A stretch of DNA of 64,000 bases from Tillus elongatus (GCA_964006375.1 OZ023266.1:62069946-62133945), one strand, 5' to 3'; numbered from the stretch's first letter, positions 50,629 to 64,000 are shown. Made by a program: numbers and translations. Notes: generated by a model not told the origin, from the letters alone.

Positions 50629-52546
50629 CAGGCTGTCCCACGTAAGGCGTGCATTAGAAGTTTTCGAACTAGTACTGGGATTTCGAATCTGAAAATTTGC
50701 GACTGTATGTATCACCATCCGCTCATTATAACGAAAATATTTTGGTGACTGTATCACTTCCGGTTGCCAACAACTTTCTTAATTTTAATGGAACACCCTA
50801 TATACTATTGCATCATACAATTCTGAGGAAAATGATATGCCACTTGTCCATACTGGTGTCAGCCGTTTTCAAGATATTTGATTTTCTATTGCTTTTCCGT
50901 TAATAACAAAAATATGTATGAGTTTTAATACAAAATGTGCTCTATACAACCACCATTGACTTCAAGACACTTCAATAATCTTCTTTGCAATCCAGAATTA
51001 GTGACCTTTCGGGTCGTTTCTGGAGTGAGATCATTAAAAGCTTGCCCCACTTTAGCCTCCAGTTCTCCTCGGGAGTTTATTTGGCTGGAATAAACGTAAT
51101 TTTTAATGTGACCCCATGAGAAGAAGTCAGTGGAGTCAGGTCTTGTGACTTTGCAGGCCAAAGCCATGGACCGCCGGGTCCAATCCAACGATCCTCAAAC
51201 ATTCTTGTCAACTCCTGGTGTACAGCTGCCGTATAATGTGCTAGAGCGCCATCTAACTGGTACCAGAATTCTGCATCAGGCAAACCAGTCAAGATACCAG
51301 CAACAAGTTCACGCAGTATTCTGAAATCACTTACTGAAGTCAACATTTCCTCGTATTGATGGAAAAAAGCTCTTCCATTTCCAATAACAGCGAAAACATT
51401 TAAACTGAATTCATACTGTAAATGCGCTTCACGCATAAGGTTAGGATTTTTTTCTGACCAGAAATGACAATGCTTCCGATTGATGATACCTTTTCTTGTG
51501 AATTTTACTTCATCCGTCCACAAAATCCTATCTAGCATACCTGGGTCGTCCTGGATCCGTACCATCAACCATTTACAAAATGCAACCCTTTTAATGTGGT
51601 CATCCTCCCGTTATCCATGCACTGTGCTTTGGAATTGATATTCGAGTTAGTCTTAAATCTTCTACTGCCTGCCTGATGGAAGCATGTGGATAGGCCCTGA
51701 AATAACCCAACACATTTATTACATTTGTTTCATTGTCGGTTATGCTACTTAAACGATTTCTATTTAAATTACCATTCCAGTTATTCCAAAAATTTGACTC
51801 GATTCTGGAGAACTTTGTCCTATTCATAGGTAGTAAATATGAAAATCTCGCATTGAACAAGCGACAAGTTATACTCACGATTCTTCTGCATTCTCCGTGA
51901 GTGTAAAATAAATTTAGAATGCTGTCAGCAGAATATTCTTCAACAATATTTTCCATTGTTTCCATACTTTTAAAGAAATAGATCACTCCATTGCGATGAC
52001 AACTAACGAGAGTAATAATTCATCCCTTTGACATAAGTTTTCATATTATGTCCAAAGCCTACTCTCCGACTAAGTAGTATATTCCCGTTTTATTCATATA
52101 CCTTCTTACAACTCAGAAATAATTCAAGATATGTGATGTAATTTTTTTTTCGCAATGAGAAACATTTAAGACCACTAGGACTATAGTTGCGGTAAGTTTC
52201 AGAACCATGATATACTTGATGCCTGAGAATTGCCATTTCAAAAATGTGCAACTTTATGACGACCATAGAAAATCGAATATCTTGAGAACAGCTGACACCA
52301 GTATAGGCAAGTGGCATATCATTTTCCGCAGAATTACATGATCATTCCGAATAGGCAATAACATATAGGGTGTTCCTTATAGTTAAGAAAGTTGTTGGAA
52401 ACTTCCGGTATAACCAGAAATGATAGTCACCAAAATATTTTAGTTATAGTGAGCGGTTGATGATACATCCAGTTGCAAATTTTCAGATTCGAAATCTAAG
52501 TACTAGTTCTAAAACTTCTAATGCACGCCTTACGTGGGACAGCCTG
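50629..52546 (-). mobile_element. DD41D element family C, complete ends
   Basis: A 1918-bp element with termini CAGGCTGTCCCACGTAAGG and its reverse complement, flanked by TA on each side. TIRs are about 300 bp (50629 to about 50900, and about 52240-52546) and imperfect. The transposase reads on the minus strand and is frameshifted. The ORFs at 50554-50757, 52457-52717 and similar are TIR sequence, not genes. Confidence 0.88.
50925..51986 (-). pseudogene. DD41D transposase family C, two frameshifts
   Basis: Three consecutive frames make up one transposase. The N-terminal DNA-binding part (51600-51986) has YSADSILNLFYTHGECRRIV and MNRTKFSRIES. The middle part (51077-51568) has the first catalytic motif WTDEVKF intact, then QLDGALAHY (second Asp, with Pro changed to Leu in the loop) and PAKSQDLTPL. 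The C-terminal part (50925-51188) has FFSWGHIK and ends RRLLKCLEVNGGCIEH. The shift falls right at the third catalytic Asp; alignment gives 41 intervening residues. It is closely related to the fragment at 18178-18540. Confidence 0.85.
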
Positions 52547-53590
52547 TATAAGGGTGTAACAAATTTAAACACAATCGATTTACGAGAAAAAGTTCTGAAC
52601 ATAAATAAAAACACAAATTTTGTTTTCAGACCCTCTAACTCCGTTATTTTTGAGTTTTCAAAAAATGCTCCTTATAGAAAATGTGGCACTGATTTTTCGA
52701 GTAGCATAACAGTATGAATTTATATGCCCATAATTTACGGATACCTCCATGATTGTTATCTTAGCCCGCCTGTTTCATTGGTATCTAGATTACATCTTAA
52801 TCTCCCATCGTATTATTATTACCACGCTATATTTTTAATATGGAGGATTATTATAAATGCATTAAAAATGTTAACAGATTATAATCCCCTTTTTATCCAT
52901 TATGTCAATATTGATCCAAGAACAATGTGTAAAAGAGGAATAACACTCTTTAATTCTATTTAAAATATCTTCAGGTATTGACTAAGCTTTAAAACCGATG
53001 CCGTAATCGCTAGTTTATTGGCCAGAGGCTGGTGATTTTATTTCGTTCGCGTTATGGCTCGTTAAATTATGCAAGTTAAAAGTTATTTCTTATAAAGTCT
53101 GCATAAATTAAAACGATATTAAAATCATAATAAAAAGAAGCAACGGAAACCGCTTTTCATAATGGAATTAATTTAGAATAATTTAGATGACTTGTTTACC
53201 ATAATGTATGAGGAAGACAGAAGAAAATTTGATGCATTTATTGAATTATTATGTCGAAGTATTGAGGAAACAAAAATATCTGGAACTTGAATAGCTAAAA
53301 ATTTCCTGCCTTAGTGAAAACTGACACCTGATAACTATTTGTTAACTAATTTAGCACGTCTGACTACGGGTTTCACAAATTAAAATAGTAACAGGTTGGA
53401 TTTTAATATTGCATTAATATATTATTTAATGAGGATCTCTATAACATTGCCTCTTATCTAAATTTTAGTAAAAAAGATTTTTTGTTGTTGTGCAGATCTT
53501 GGTGGTACGATACATTTTTGTATAATATGCACGAAGTAGTACCACTAGAACCCCAACCTAGATTTTTTTATAAGTAGCTTAAAGTTAGAA
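52547..53590. other. Unassigned stretch, one short coding-like frame
   Basis: A plus-strand frame near 53177-53290 encodes about 35 residues (including FTIMYEEDRRKFDAFIELL) with coding-like composition. No start, splice sites or homology are evident. Nothing else recognised. Confidence 0.3.
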
Positions 53591-53594
53591 AAGT

Positions 53595-53655
53595 TTGGGA
53601 CGCAGCAAGTGCGGTATGGTAGTGAATTTTCCTTAGAAAAATATATTACTGATTT
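53595..53655 (-). repeat. HINE-like tips, minimal copy
   Basis: GACGCAGCAAGTGCG followed directly by TAGTGAATTTTCC. Only the terminal motifs are left, without a body. Confidence 0.6.
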
Positions 53656-53829
53656 AGCCTTATACTAAAAGTTATAAGTTATTTAACCAGGAACAGTAAA
53701 AAATAAGGTTAAGAAAGACAATCAATATTTATACATAAATTTGGATACTAAACTCGAACAACGCACTTGATAATCAAGAAACATACTCAACAAGAACTAC
53801 AATAGAAAGCTGGACATAAACAATCTTGG

Positions 53830-54240
53830 TTTATGCAGAAGGGAAAGAAGGACCCACAGGACGAAGGGGGCTCCTAACCCCCTTAACCAAAAATACGGGG
53901 GTACTCCGTCTACTTTTGCGTGCAAACAAACACATACAATGCATAAAGCACAAGAAAAATTTCTTGGGAACAACCCCCAATAAAGTTACGGGAACTGGGG
54001 CAAATAGGGATTCTGTACGGCGTAAAATGGATTTTAAGAAGGTATAGATGCAAAACAACATAAAGGCAGCTTATATAGGTCCGGCTAAGCTGTTTTTTTA
54101 AAAATTTTTTTGCTCATATTTCGTTCTTCCCTGCCCAGCCATCCCTATTCACTCCTGGTCCCGTAACTTTCTTGGGGGTTATTTAAAGAATTTTTTTGTG
54201 GTTTATGGATCCAAGGGGGTTCTAAGCATGCTTCTAAAAA
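53830..54240. repeat. Inverted repeat of about 40 bp, possible fold-back element
   Basis: AACCCCCAATAAAGTTACGGG near 53974 pairs with CCCGTAACTTTCTTGGGGGTT near 54160, and the pairing extends outward in part. The short ORFs here (about 75 codons on each strand) show no domain. Confidence 0.5.
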
Positions 54241-54499
54241 AATATCTAAAAGGCCCCGCTGAAATCATATACAAACTTTCCTTTGATATTATTTTATTAA
54301 GAGAGCTGCACTTAATCAAGTTAACGTTTTATATGCGAGATAAATGAATGCGATAAAAAACATAAATAAAGGGTTGGGGTTAATAAATGTGCCACCCATG
54401 CATGCAATTTAACGGCCTTCATTTCAATTTCGTAACTGTCACTATCTCTATACCTTATATTCAACTTTTACCTACCCTTTTTATGCTTTTTTAGTTAAT

Positions 54500-54601
54500 T
54501 TTATTTTTCTTTCGCACTAATGAGGGGATCGCGACTTTGGAATTTAAAAAAAATTTCTTAAAATGAGCGTGAACTAGGTACCCTAGAACTCATACCCTAT
54601 A

Positions 54602-54698
<97 letters not shown>

Positions 54699-55235
54699 AT
54701 ATCTGTGTGTGTGTATCACACTGATAAATCAAAAAATAATGGGCCGATTTTGATCAAATTCGGTACGTACCTTTCTATTGCAAGTGGTTTGGACAAGTTC
54801 GTTAGCCACTGAAATCGGCCCAGGTTTTCCCGGAATATTTTGTCATTTCTTCCGGAAAAAATGCATATCTCCGGAAATAACAAAGTAAGGGCAACCAAAT
54901 TTCGTAAGCATGTTTGCATTATAAAGAGTGAGCCATGTACCAAAATTTTAAATATTTAATTCTGTAAGCTTAAACACAAAAAAGTTGTAGGCATTTAAAA
55001 AAAAATTGGGGTTTTCCTCAAAACGTCAAAGTCGCGATTTCAAACGTCAAAATTGGCAACATTTCGGCAAAAAACCTGAAACAAATACGCATTGTGTAAG
55101 AAAAATGTCGCAAGAAGAGTGTACCACAAACCTTTATTTTACTAAAATATTTACAAAAATTCCTTTCAAATAGACCCTTTCTCTGATGCTTTGGCAGTAG
55201 CTTTAGTTAAGTTTATGGTTTAACGGTCTATAATT
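54500..55235 (+). repeat. HINE-like element, long type, first of a tandem pair
   Basis: Degenerate left end near 54515, (TA)n at 54606-54696 with a short GT run, body from CTCAAAAAATAATGGG-type sequence, the AACGTCAAAGTCGCG segment and CCCTTTCTCTGATGC. The next unit starts immediately after. Confidence 0.75.
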
Positions 55236-55905
55236 AGGTAATTTTCATAGAAAAAATTCATTAATGAGGCGCCCACGACCTTTGCATTTTAAAACGATTT
55301 CTTCAAATGAGTGCAAACTAGGCCTCCGAGGATACATAACCGGGTTTAGTTTCAGTTTTTATCTGTTTACATATATACAGGGTGACGCATTTATTCGGTA
55401 AAACTCAATATAGTTGTTATTATACCAGATACGAGAAAAAGTTGTAAACGTTAATTATGGGGTGTCTTGATCTGCATTTTGACAAAAGTGGCCCAAAAAT
55501 CGGTGATGATACCTAAAATTTTTTCCCCGAACACCCTTATATTATTGCATTTTCGCATTTTTATCGAAATATGATGCATGTTTGTAAGAAAAAAAATCAA
55601 GACGCAGTAAGTGCGTTTTGGTATCGAATTTTCCTTAAATGCTTCAAATTTCAATAACTTAATTTTCTATTAACCTAAGGTTTGTTGGCTAGGAAACCAG
55701 TTTTCTCGGATACTTTTTAAGATAATTTTTGTAAATTTTTATACCTTTTCAAACAATAAGTTAATCTGACAAAATATGGTACATTTTTTTACTATATATG
55801 TTATACCGGTAACCAAATTGACGCCTGCTTGCATTAAAGAGGCCTATTTTCTATTAAAAACATTTTTCACTTCCACAACGCACTTGCTGCGTACAGACTT
55901 TTTAA
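55236..55905 (+). repeat. HINE-like element, second of a tandem pair, with old insertion
   Basis: Starts TAATTTTCATAGAAAAAATTC, keeps the conserved block to ATCTGTTTACATATATA, then CAGGGTGACGCATTTA (TA-flanked mariner-like end). It finishes with CCACAACGCACTTGCTGCG near 55880. Confidence 0.7.
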
Positions 55906-56034
55906 ATTGATACCGTCCATAAAGGATACTGAAATTGTTTTTGCTTGCTTTCAAGTTACCAGGAATGAAATGGGATTAGTAATTTTTTTTTTCACATATC
56001 ACAATAAATTTAAGAAAAACGAAATGATGTTTTA

Positions 56035-56995
56035 AAAAGTCTTAGCGCAACAAGTCAGTTATGGTAGTGAATTTTCATAAAATTGTTTTTAATAGAAAAT
56101 ATTCTGTCTTTTTTAATCGAATTTATATAGTGGTAACAATGTACCATATGTAGGTAATCAAAATAACTTTATCGTTTGAAAAAACACAAAAATGTTTGGA
56201 AAATCAACTCAAGAGATTACCGAAACAGCTGGTCCAATTTTCCTGGCCAACGAACTTCTTCAAGCTATTTACCCACACACCAAGATATAATTATTCACAA
56301 AAGTTTCTTTGACAAAACTTTAAAAAATATTTAATGAGAACTGGCCCACAATTTTGCAACGAAAAGCCCAAAAAAAACCAATAAATTACAATACATTTTT
56401 TACCATGTATTATTAGTTACCAAAATGTCACAAAAATTTTTCAAACAATGATTTCTACAGAAACACAAAAAAAAATTGTATAGGGCACATCGATTTTTTT
56501 GACGAATAATATAAACGAAAACCTCTGTGAATGCGTCATGTTCATGGGATTCTGCTATGCATTGGTAAAAACGCCGTGTCATAATTTTTGATATGTGCCC
56601 AAAAATGTGAAACAATTGAAATAATTCGAAAACGATGAACGCTATCAAATGCATTATACAAACATTATACAAACATGCATTATAACTCGATGGAAAATGC
56701 AAAAATGCAATAATATAAAAGGTGTTAGTAGCACCAACGACTTATGGGCCATGTGATCGTCGAAATAATTTTATAAGATGTAGCTTAAGACACCTTATAA
56801 CTAACGTATACAATTTTTTCTAGTATCTTGTATAATAACGGTAATATTCAGCTTTACCGTAGAAATGCGCCACTTTGTATATCTGTAAACAGATAAAAAC
56901 TGAAACTAACCCCGGATGTGGGTCCTAGGGGCCTAGTTCGCGCTCATTAAAAAAAATCTTTTCGCGGTCTCCTCATTAGCGAATTTCTTCTGCGA
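56035..56995 (-). repeat. HINE-like element with old insertion, reverse
   Basis: Begins with a terminal motif near 56042, has the block with the mariner-like end AAATGCGCCACTTTG near 56863, then CCCCGGATGTGGG and GCGAATTTC near 56980. The 100-codon ORF inside (56400-56702) has no domain. Confidence 0.65.
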
Positions 56996-57425
56996 AATTT
57001 TTTAAAAAATTATAATAAAATGAAGCCATAAACTCTATAAGTAAAACTCCTGCCAAAGCACCAGAGAAAGGTTCTATTTGAAATGAGTTTTCTGTATATA
57101 GTTCAGTAAAATAAAGGACTACGACGGTTGAAACTGATACTTAAGGGTTTGTAAAACACTTCTTACGACATTTTCTCTACCTATTCGTTTCAAGTTCTTT
57201 GCCTAAAAGTTTCCAATTTTGACGTTTCAAATCGCGAATATATAAGCATTTAAAGAAAACAATTTTGGGTGCCACTGATGACCAGAGAAAAGCATAAAAC
57301 CAAAATGTTTTGTGTGGACAACAAAATCTATTCTATATTACAGACAAATATTGAGTTTTCTTGACGCGAATGGGCCAAGAAATAACTTACTTTGAAAATT
57401 TTATAGTTTTAGTCAATTTTTGTAG
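56996..57425 (-). repeat. HINE-like long-type body fragment
   Basis: Reverse copy of the segment containing CAGAGAAAGG and TTTGACGTTTCAAATCGCG, without ends. Confidence 0.5.
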
Positions 57426-57429
57426 AAAA

Positions 57430-58015
<586 letters not shown>

Positions 58016-59165
58016 GACATTAAAACGTCGAAGTCGCGTTTCGAAATGTCAAGCTTTGCAATTTTTAGACGGAGAACCTGAAACAAACACGGGTTATGTA
58101 AAAGAAATGTCATAATAAATGTTTTTTACAAAGGCTTCAGTTACAACTTCACCCATCATTGTCCTTGATTTTACTGAAATATTTGCAGAAAATTAATTTG
58201 AAATAGACCCTTTCTTTGACGTTTTGGAAGTAGTTTGAGTTATAGAACGTGTAGTTTAAGGTTCTATACTTTTTAGCGAATTTTCGTAGAAACAAAATTT
58301 CCTCAATAAGAAGTCTGCGACTTTGTCATTTTAAAAACATTTCTTCAACTACCCGGAGTCAATATTAGTTTTTATATGTTTACATATATACAGGGTGGCG
58401 CATTTTTACTGTAAAGCTCAATATATGCGTTATTATACAAGGTGTTTTGAGCTGCATCTTATAAACGTATGTTGACAATCACAAGCTGGCCCATAAGTCG
58501 TTGGTGTACAAGTTTTCTTTTTTTTTAATGGAACATCCCTTTTTATGTAGCATTATTGCATTTTCCAACCGATTTTGATGCATGCTTATAAGGAGAAAAA
58601 ATTGATATCGTTCATTATTTTCGAGGTATTTTAATTGTTTTGCAACTTTTTACATTTTGGCACATATCAAAAATTGTGATACGGCGCGTTTACCAATGGA
58701 AATCGGAGTTCCATGAAAATGACGCATTTAGGGAGGTTTTCAATCATATTATTCGTCAAAGAAATTGATATGCTACATACAGGACGCTCTCAAATTACTC
58801 AGCCAATCTTTGTAAAACAAAAATGACGAATTTTCATGCGAAAAGATTGTTTGCAAATCTTTATGTACACATTTTCTTAATTTCTGCTAAAAAGCTTTGT
58901 GTGAAGAATTGTATCTTGGGTGGTGTTAGTTTTTGCTTAAAGTACGTGGATTTGATTGGAAAAATTTTAAAGTTAGGTCCGGAAAATTTTGGTACTTTTT
59001 CAAACAAACGTTAGTTTGATGAAAAACGGTACATTGTTTCTACTATAAAGGTTACACCATGTACTAAATTTCATGTCTTTCTTTAAAAAAACATATTTAA
59101 CAACAAAAACAGCTATATGAAAATTTGCGACCATGACGCACTTCCTGCGTCCAGACATTTTAATT
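58016..59165 (+). repeat. HINE-like tandem units with old insertion
   Basis: A long-type body (58030-58290) is followed by a new left block (58300-58380) and CAGGGTGGCGCATTTTT at 58390. The right end is CCATGACGCACTTCCTGCG near 59130. Confidence 0.6.
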
Positions 59166-60334
59166 TTAAGGATTTTTTTTTTTTTTGGAATAAAACATCA
59201 TAGCAACGTAGCAACGGATTTTTATTTGTAGTTATAATGAACAGGTATAAATCAATTAAATTTCCTTCTGTCTGATGATGCTCTCAAGCAGCGAAGCCGC
59301 ACAAGAAAACACACCCTTATGAAGCCAAGACATTGTCTCTACCTCTGTATTTAGCATGGCGCTGTTTCACAAAGTAAGAGCAACAATAATTTAAAAACGT
59401 GTAGTTGGATTAGTGCATATGTATTTAGAGTATCCAAAAATAAAGTCTGGACAGCCTTATAAAGTTTTAACAGAATAAATTGGAATTAACGACCACACAT
59501 GCTAAACGTGTCCTCATTAATGCTACCGTAAAAAGTTATATAAATGCATAAACAAAAACAAAGCACGGCTGCATTATCTTACAAAAAATATTTTTTTTTA
59601 CAAATTAGAGTGAAAACTGTGTTTTTACTTGACAAGGCCAATCTGTAGCCAGACCATTAAGAGGTGAAACAATTTTAATATTTCTATATAAATTCATATC
59701 TATCAGCATATATTTATCGACAGATATTATTTCTAATTATGTCTTTTTATAACTTAGGATTAGGTTTTTTAATCATTTTTAGAAAACTATCGTAAGATTA
59801 GTTGCCCACGTTTAGGTACCTACTTTAGTACATTTACGTTATATTATTATGTGACGACTTCTAGATACTCAAGATAGCTAATAATACACTTAGTATGTCA
59901 CACAATTCACATAATGCTAGAAGTTTAGTGGGTAATCTGACTAAGTTTATTGCATTTATCATAATGATCTTGATCTAATTACTAGAAGTTAGCTTTTCAT
60001 CGTGTGTGTAGTTTATATACACAGTAGATGTCTCAGTTTGCCAAATAGTCTAAAAACAGGTTAATGGTATAGTCGGAATGCTCACAGCACAACACGCGAT
60101 GGACACACCTTTCAGCACACACTACCAGACTGTACTTTCCACCAGAATGTCGATTGTCTTGCGTCTAGTGACATGATAAAAGCTTTTTGCATAATTAGAT
60201 TAATGTATCCTAATTTGCTTTGTTTACGTTTAGTTCGCTTTATATAAACACAGGGCAATCTTTTTACGTATTTCAACAAACTTTGATATACAATTCAAAT
60301 ATGTGCGCGTTGTTTTTAGTGCATTTTCATTTTT
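59166..60334. other. Unassigned non-coding stretch
   Basis: No ORF, RNA or repeat recognised. Confidence 0.4.
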
Positions 60335-60444
60335 AAAAAATCACTATTGAGGAGATTCCGACTTTTGAATCTTGAGAAATTCTTTAAATGAGCGCGAACT
60401 AGGCCCCTAGAACCCATATCCAGGGTCAGTTTCATTTTTTTTTA

Positions 60445-60521
<77 letters not shown>
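60335..60521 (+). repeat. HINE-like element, left half
   Basis: A decayed end palindrome, CCATATCCAGGGTCAG, and (TA)n at 60452-60521, after which unrelated sequence follows. Confidence 0.7.
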
Positions 60522-60524
<3 letters not shown>

Positions 60525-61781
60525 TAATTCATTTATTCATCCCTCACATGACTCAAGTCTAAAACATTTATTGTGGTGAACTGAATTCTCCAATTATACT
60601 TATCAGTGCTCATCACAGGTTACAATATGTTGACAAAATATATAGAAAAAAGCTATTGACAACTTTTTTGTTAACTCTAATGTCTCTTTTCTTTTGTTTT
60701 AGGTAAGTGCCAGGCCCCTTACTAATGATGCGACCTGTTTTAGATAAGTGTTATTTTTATGTAATATATTATTAAATAATACCCTAGTATAAAGGGAGGG
60801 TTTATATTTAGTTCTTGGTAATAATTTAATGTTGTTTAGATAATTCGTTTCTAATGGTACAAAGAATAACTATCAAACATATAGAAAACTTTGTAAGTTA
60901 ACACTTCAAAAACAGTTTATGGCTGTAAGAAGAGTTTTAGTTAATTGTTGTTAGATTTTGTATAATATGTACAGGTATCCCAAATTCAACCCTTTTATAT
61001 GATATTACAAAAAATTAGTATCATCGTCATACGCTCGACTTTAGATAATGGCATGGACATAGTTAAAAAATATTTTGGGTGGAAGAGACAGGAAAAATTG
61101 AAATTTACATTTAGTTTGTTTGACTTACGGGTTGCAAAAAAGCTTCAAGTTGTTGTTTTTATGACTGAGTTGCAATGCTTTTGTAAAATTTTCTCTGCGG
61201 TTAAAAAGATTACTTTTTTATTTTAAAAGGGACACTAGTAATTTACAGATTTGCATTTTATTCATTGTTTACTGCCTTGACTGAACATAATCTGAATACT
61301 GTCCACAATATAAATATCAATTTAAATAATAAAAGAATGTGTTTAAAATACTTGGAAGCTATTTTAACTAGCATTTTGAACATATAGAAAAATAATAAGT
61401 TTTTAAAACACCACCTCTATTTTTATTTCCTTGGCAAAAATAAAAGAAAAACAAATTTAATAACAGTTAGTTTGCATATGTCAGATTGACGCTTAAAACT
61501 CTAATTAAAATGCAACATCAAAATTTTATGGATGTTTGTTCGTATGAAATTTTTCCAAGTTCAATTTAAAAATTCACTTTATATCTGAGTATTTAAAACA
61601 TTTTTATTTTCACTATGTAAAATGTAATTTTGATGTTGTAGCCTTGGTAAAGGATTGAATAATTCAGAAAGCTCGCCAGTATAATACAGAGTTTTTATCT
61701 TGCAGCTGACGGTTATCACACAATTTTTTAAGGAATACATGCATCAGCACAGACAACACAAACAAACACACACACACACAC

Positions 61782-61785
<4 letters not shown>
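60522..61785. other. Unassigned AT-rich stretch
   Basis: CAACATCAAAATTTTA near 61512 and its complement near 61627 could be ends of a small MITE of about 130 bp; this is weak. No gene seen. Confidence 0.35.

Positions 61786-61862
<77 letters not shown>
61767..61862. repeat. Compound (CA)n(TA)n microsatellite
   Basis: A CA run (61767-61785) followed by about 38 TA units (61786-61862) that end exactly at the terminus of the next transposon. Confidence 0.95.
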
Positions 61863-61866
<4 letters not shown>

Positions 61867-64000
61867 GGCGCATTGAAAACGAAACAGACCGATTTGCGCC
61901 AAGAGAATTTTTTTTAAGAAACGCTGAAACACGTCAATTTTAATAGTGGGAGGGGGGACATGTTTTGACATATAACTCAACTTTGTCAAATCAACCCCTT
62001 AAGGGTGGTGATAACAACCCTTATATTTGAAATAGGGAACATGGGTCGAGTGTTACACAATTTGAAAGCTATTTCTTTTCTGAATTCAGCACACAATATT
62101 TTTTTTAAGTTTTATCAACTTGTTTAAAAATTATTCACAGTTGAAAATGCAAAAACGCATTTCACTCACTCCGATAAGAAATGTGCTGATAGTCAATGTT
62201 TTTTTGGTTTTTAAACAAAAATTTAACTATCAGAACATTTCTTATCGGAATGTAAGAAATGCGATTTGTTATTTCAGTTTATCGGTCGGTTTGATACTCG
62301 ATAGTACTACCGAAAATTAATTTCACAATGGTGTATCTCGTAGAAAAAAGAGTTGAAATAATTACTCTTTTTTTTTTCAAAAACGATGACTGTTTAATAA
62401 ACGACATCCAAACAGACATGTCAACAGAAAATAGATTTTGGAGTTAGTTGCAAAGTTTCGACAAAGTGGTTCAGTAGCCAACAAAAAACGGGATCCTGAA
62501 CGTGAATTTCCGGTTAGAAATGAGACTACTGAGATTGAAGTTTTAGGACAAATTGCTGCAGACCCAACTTTGGCCACTGTTCCAAACATCAAAAGAAGAA
62601 CTATTCAGCGAATATTGAAGCATCATAAATTTCACCCGTATAAAATTTATCTTGTACAACAACTGAATGAAGATGATTTTGATCGGCGGCTGGAGTTTTG
62701 TGAAGTTATGACTGCACGAATAGCTGATAACGGGAATTTTCTGTACAATATCTGTTTTTTCAGACGAGTCTACGTTTTTATTAAAATCTAAAGTCAATCG
62801 CCATAATTGTCGTTATTGGGCAGATAATAATCCAAGAAATTTTCACGAAGTCCACACTCAAACTCCACATAAATTGAATATCTGGACTGGCATTTTTGAA
62901 GACCGTTTAATCGGACCAATTTATCTTGATGGCAATTTGAGTGGCGAAACGTATTTGGAGTTACTACCAACAACTTAATGAAGATGATTTTGATCGGCGA
63001 CTGGAGTTTTGTGTAGTTATAACTGCACGAGTGTACGTTTTTATTAAAATCTAAAGTCATAATTGTCGTTATTGGGCAGATAATAATCCAAGAAATTTTC
63101 CAGTCCACACTCAAACTCCACAGAAATTGAATGTCTGGACTGGCATTTTTGGAGACCGTTTAATCTGACCATTTTTTCTTGATAGCAATTTGAGTGGCGA
63201 AACGTATTTGGAGTGACTAGAAGATATAGTTTACCCTCTACTAATTGACATTGTTGAAGATGGTGATCGCTATCAAGAAAATCAATTATTGTTTCAACAA
63301 GATGGAGCTCATCCGCATTTTTCACAACGTGTTAGGGAGTTTTTGAACAGAGAGTTTCCAGGACAATGGATTGGGCGTAGAGGTGCTATTTAGTGGCCCT
63401 CTAGATCACCGGATTTAACTCCTTTAGACTTCTTTCGATGGGGCCATTTAAGGAGTAGAATTTACGCAACAGAACCGGAGTCTCTGGAAGAATTACGATG
63501 ATGCATTGTTGAATAATGCCGTCTAATAACTCCACAAATGCTCCAAAATGTCGGAGCTCATTTTGAATAAAATTTGTACTTTTGAATGGAAGCTGGAGGT
63601 CAACAATTTTACACTTACTTAACTGAATAAACATTTTTCAACGTTTGGTTTTGTTTCTTAGTTTTTTTAACGAAAAATTGACTAATTAGTGCATTTCTTA
63701 TCACAATGAATGAAATACGTTCTTGCAACTCCAACTATGAATAATTTTTAAACGAGTTGATAAAACTTCCAAAAAGATTAGTGCGCTAAATTCAGAAAAG
63801 AAAGAGCTTTCAAATGATGACTCGACACATGTTCCCAATTTAAAATTTAAGGGTTGTTATCACCACCCTTAAGGGGTTTATGTGACAAAGTTGAGTTTTA
63901 TGTCAAAACATATCCCCCTTAATATTAAAATTGACGTGTTTTAGCGTTTCTTAAAAAAAATTTCTCTGGATGAAAATCGGTCTGTTTAGTTTTCAAAGCA
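61863..64000 (+). mobile_element. DD41D element family B, copy 2, right end beyond window
   Basis: Left terminus GGGTGGCGCATTGAAAACG directly after (TA)n. The right TIR runs to the last base of the window (AATCGGTCTGTTTAG, TTTTCAAAGC), so only about 10-15 bp of the element are missing. TIRs are about 0.4 kb and match copy 1 at 29550-31365. Confidence 0.85.
62328..63605 (+). pseudogene. DD41D transposase family B, copy 2, with internal duplication
   Basis: A true ATG at 62328 begins MVYLVEKRVEIITL. A deletion then removes about ten residues of the helix-turn-helix part. The frame at 62438-62791 covers TKFRQSG through RTIQRILKHHK to the T-run frameshift before SDESTF, the first catalytic motif. 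A segment of about 310 bp (about 62660-62968) is repeated in shortened form at about 62970-63215, where the second copy lacks the SDE motif. The second Asp motif (QQDGAHPHF) and third (RSPDLTPLDFFRWG) follow, with a TAG in between (63392). Not functional. Confidence 0.8.

Overview
This is a gene-poor, AT-rich eukaryotic window made almost entirely of transposable elements and their remains. The repertoire suggests an arthropod, probably an insect: Tc1/mariner-superfamily transposases with a DD41D spacing, hAT elements with 8-bp target duplications, a CR1/Jockey-like LINE, a tRNA-derived SINE, a dispersed Helentron/HINE-like element built around a (TA)n tract, and a Polinton-type insertion. I could not support any host protein-coding gene, rRNA or functional tRNA gene. 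All assignments were made by eye, without database searches. Host genes made of small exons would be missed.

Layout. 1-14.7 kb: HINE-like copies, (TA)n arrays, a hAT element (5323-6852), a 5'-truncated LINE (7012-7855), a 0.57-kb fold-back element (9191-9765), and an unassigned block from about 10.1 to 12.9 kb. 14.7-17.6 kb: a complete-looking DD41D element with 0.9-kb terminal inverted repeats and an open 360-codon transposase that lacks one catalytic Asp. 17.6-29 kb: more HINE-like copies, a transposase fragment, two fold-back elements, a SINE, a LINE fragment, a second hAT copy (23379-24872) and a decayed transposase. 29-32 kb: a DD41D element sitting between two direct copies of a 350-bp sequence. 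33-36 kb: a LINE inserted inside a HINE-like element.

The main feature is 36719-46630, a 9.9-kb near-perfect palindrome (arms 4940 and 4961 bp, 11-nt loop). It starts with AG, ends with CT, and is flanked by the 6-bp duplication GCAAAC. These are Polinton/Maverick boundary features. Each arm carries the same 128-codon ORF, which I tentatively read as the N-terminal part of a Polinton protein-primed DNA polymerase. The whole object inserted as one unit, because the outside flanks differ. It resembles a snap-back or defective-genome form of a self-synthesising transposon. Other Polinton genes (integrase, ATPase, protease, capsid) were not seen, so it is presumably non-autonomous.

46.6-64 kb: a stretch with degenerate tandem repeats and one LTR-like block, a frameshifted DD41D element (50629-52546), tandem HINE-like copies (54.5-59.2 kb), and a second copy of the 30-kb DD41D family (61863 to the window edge) with an internal duplication.

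The elements are heavily nested. Twenty-four long (TA)n arrays are present; many lie at a fixed position inside the HINE-like family, and others flank TA-targeting transposons. None lies between 35.8 and 54.6 kb.
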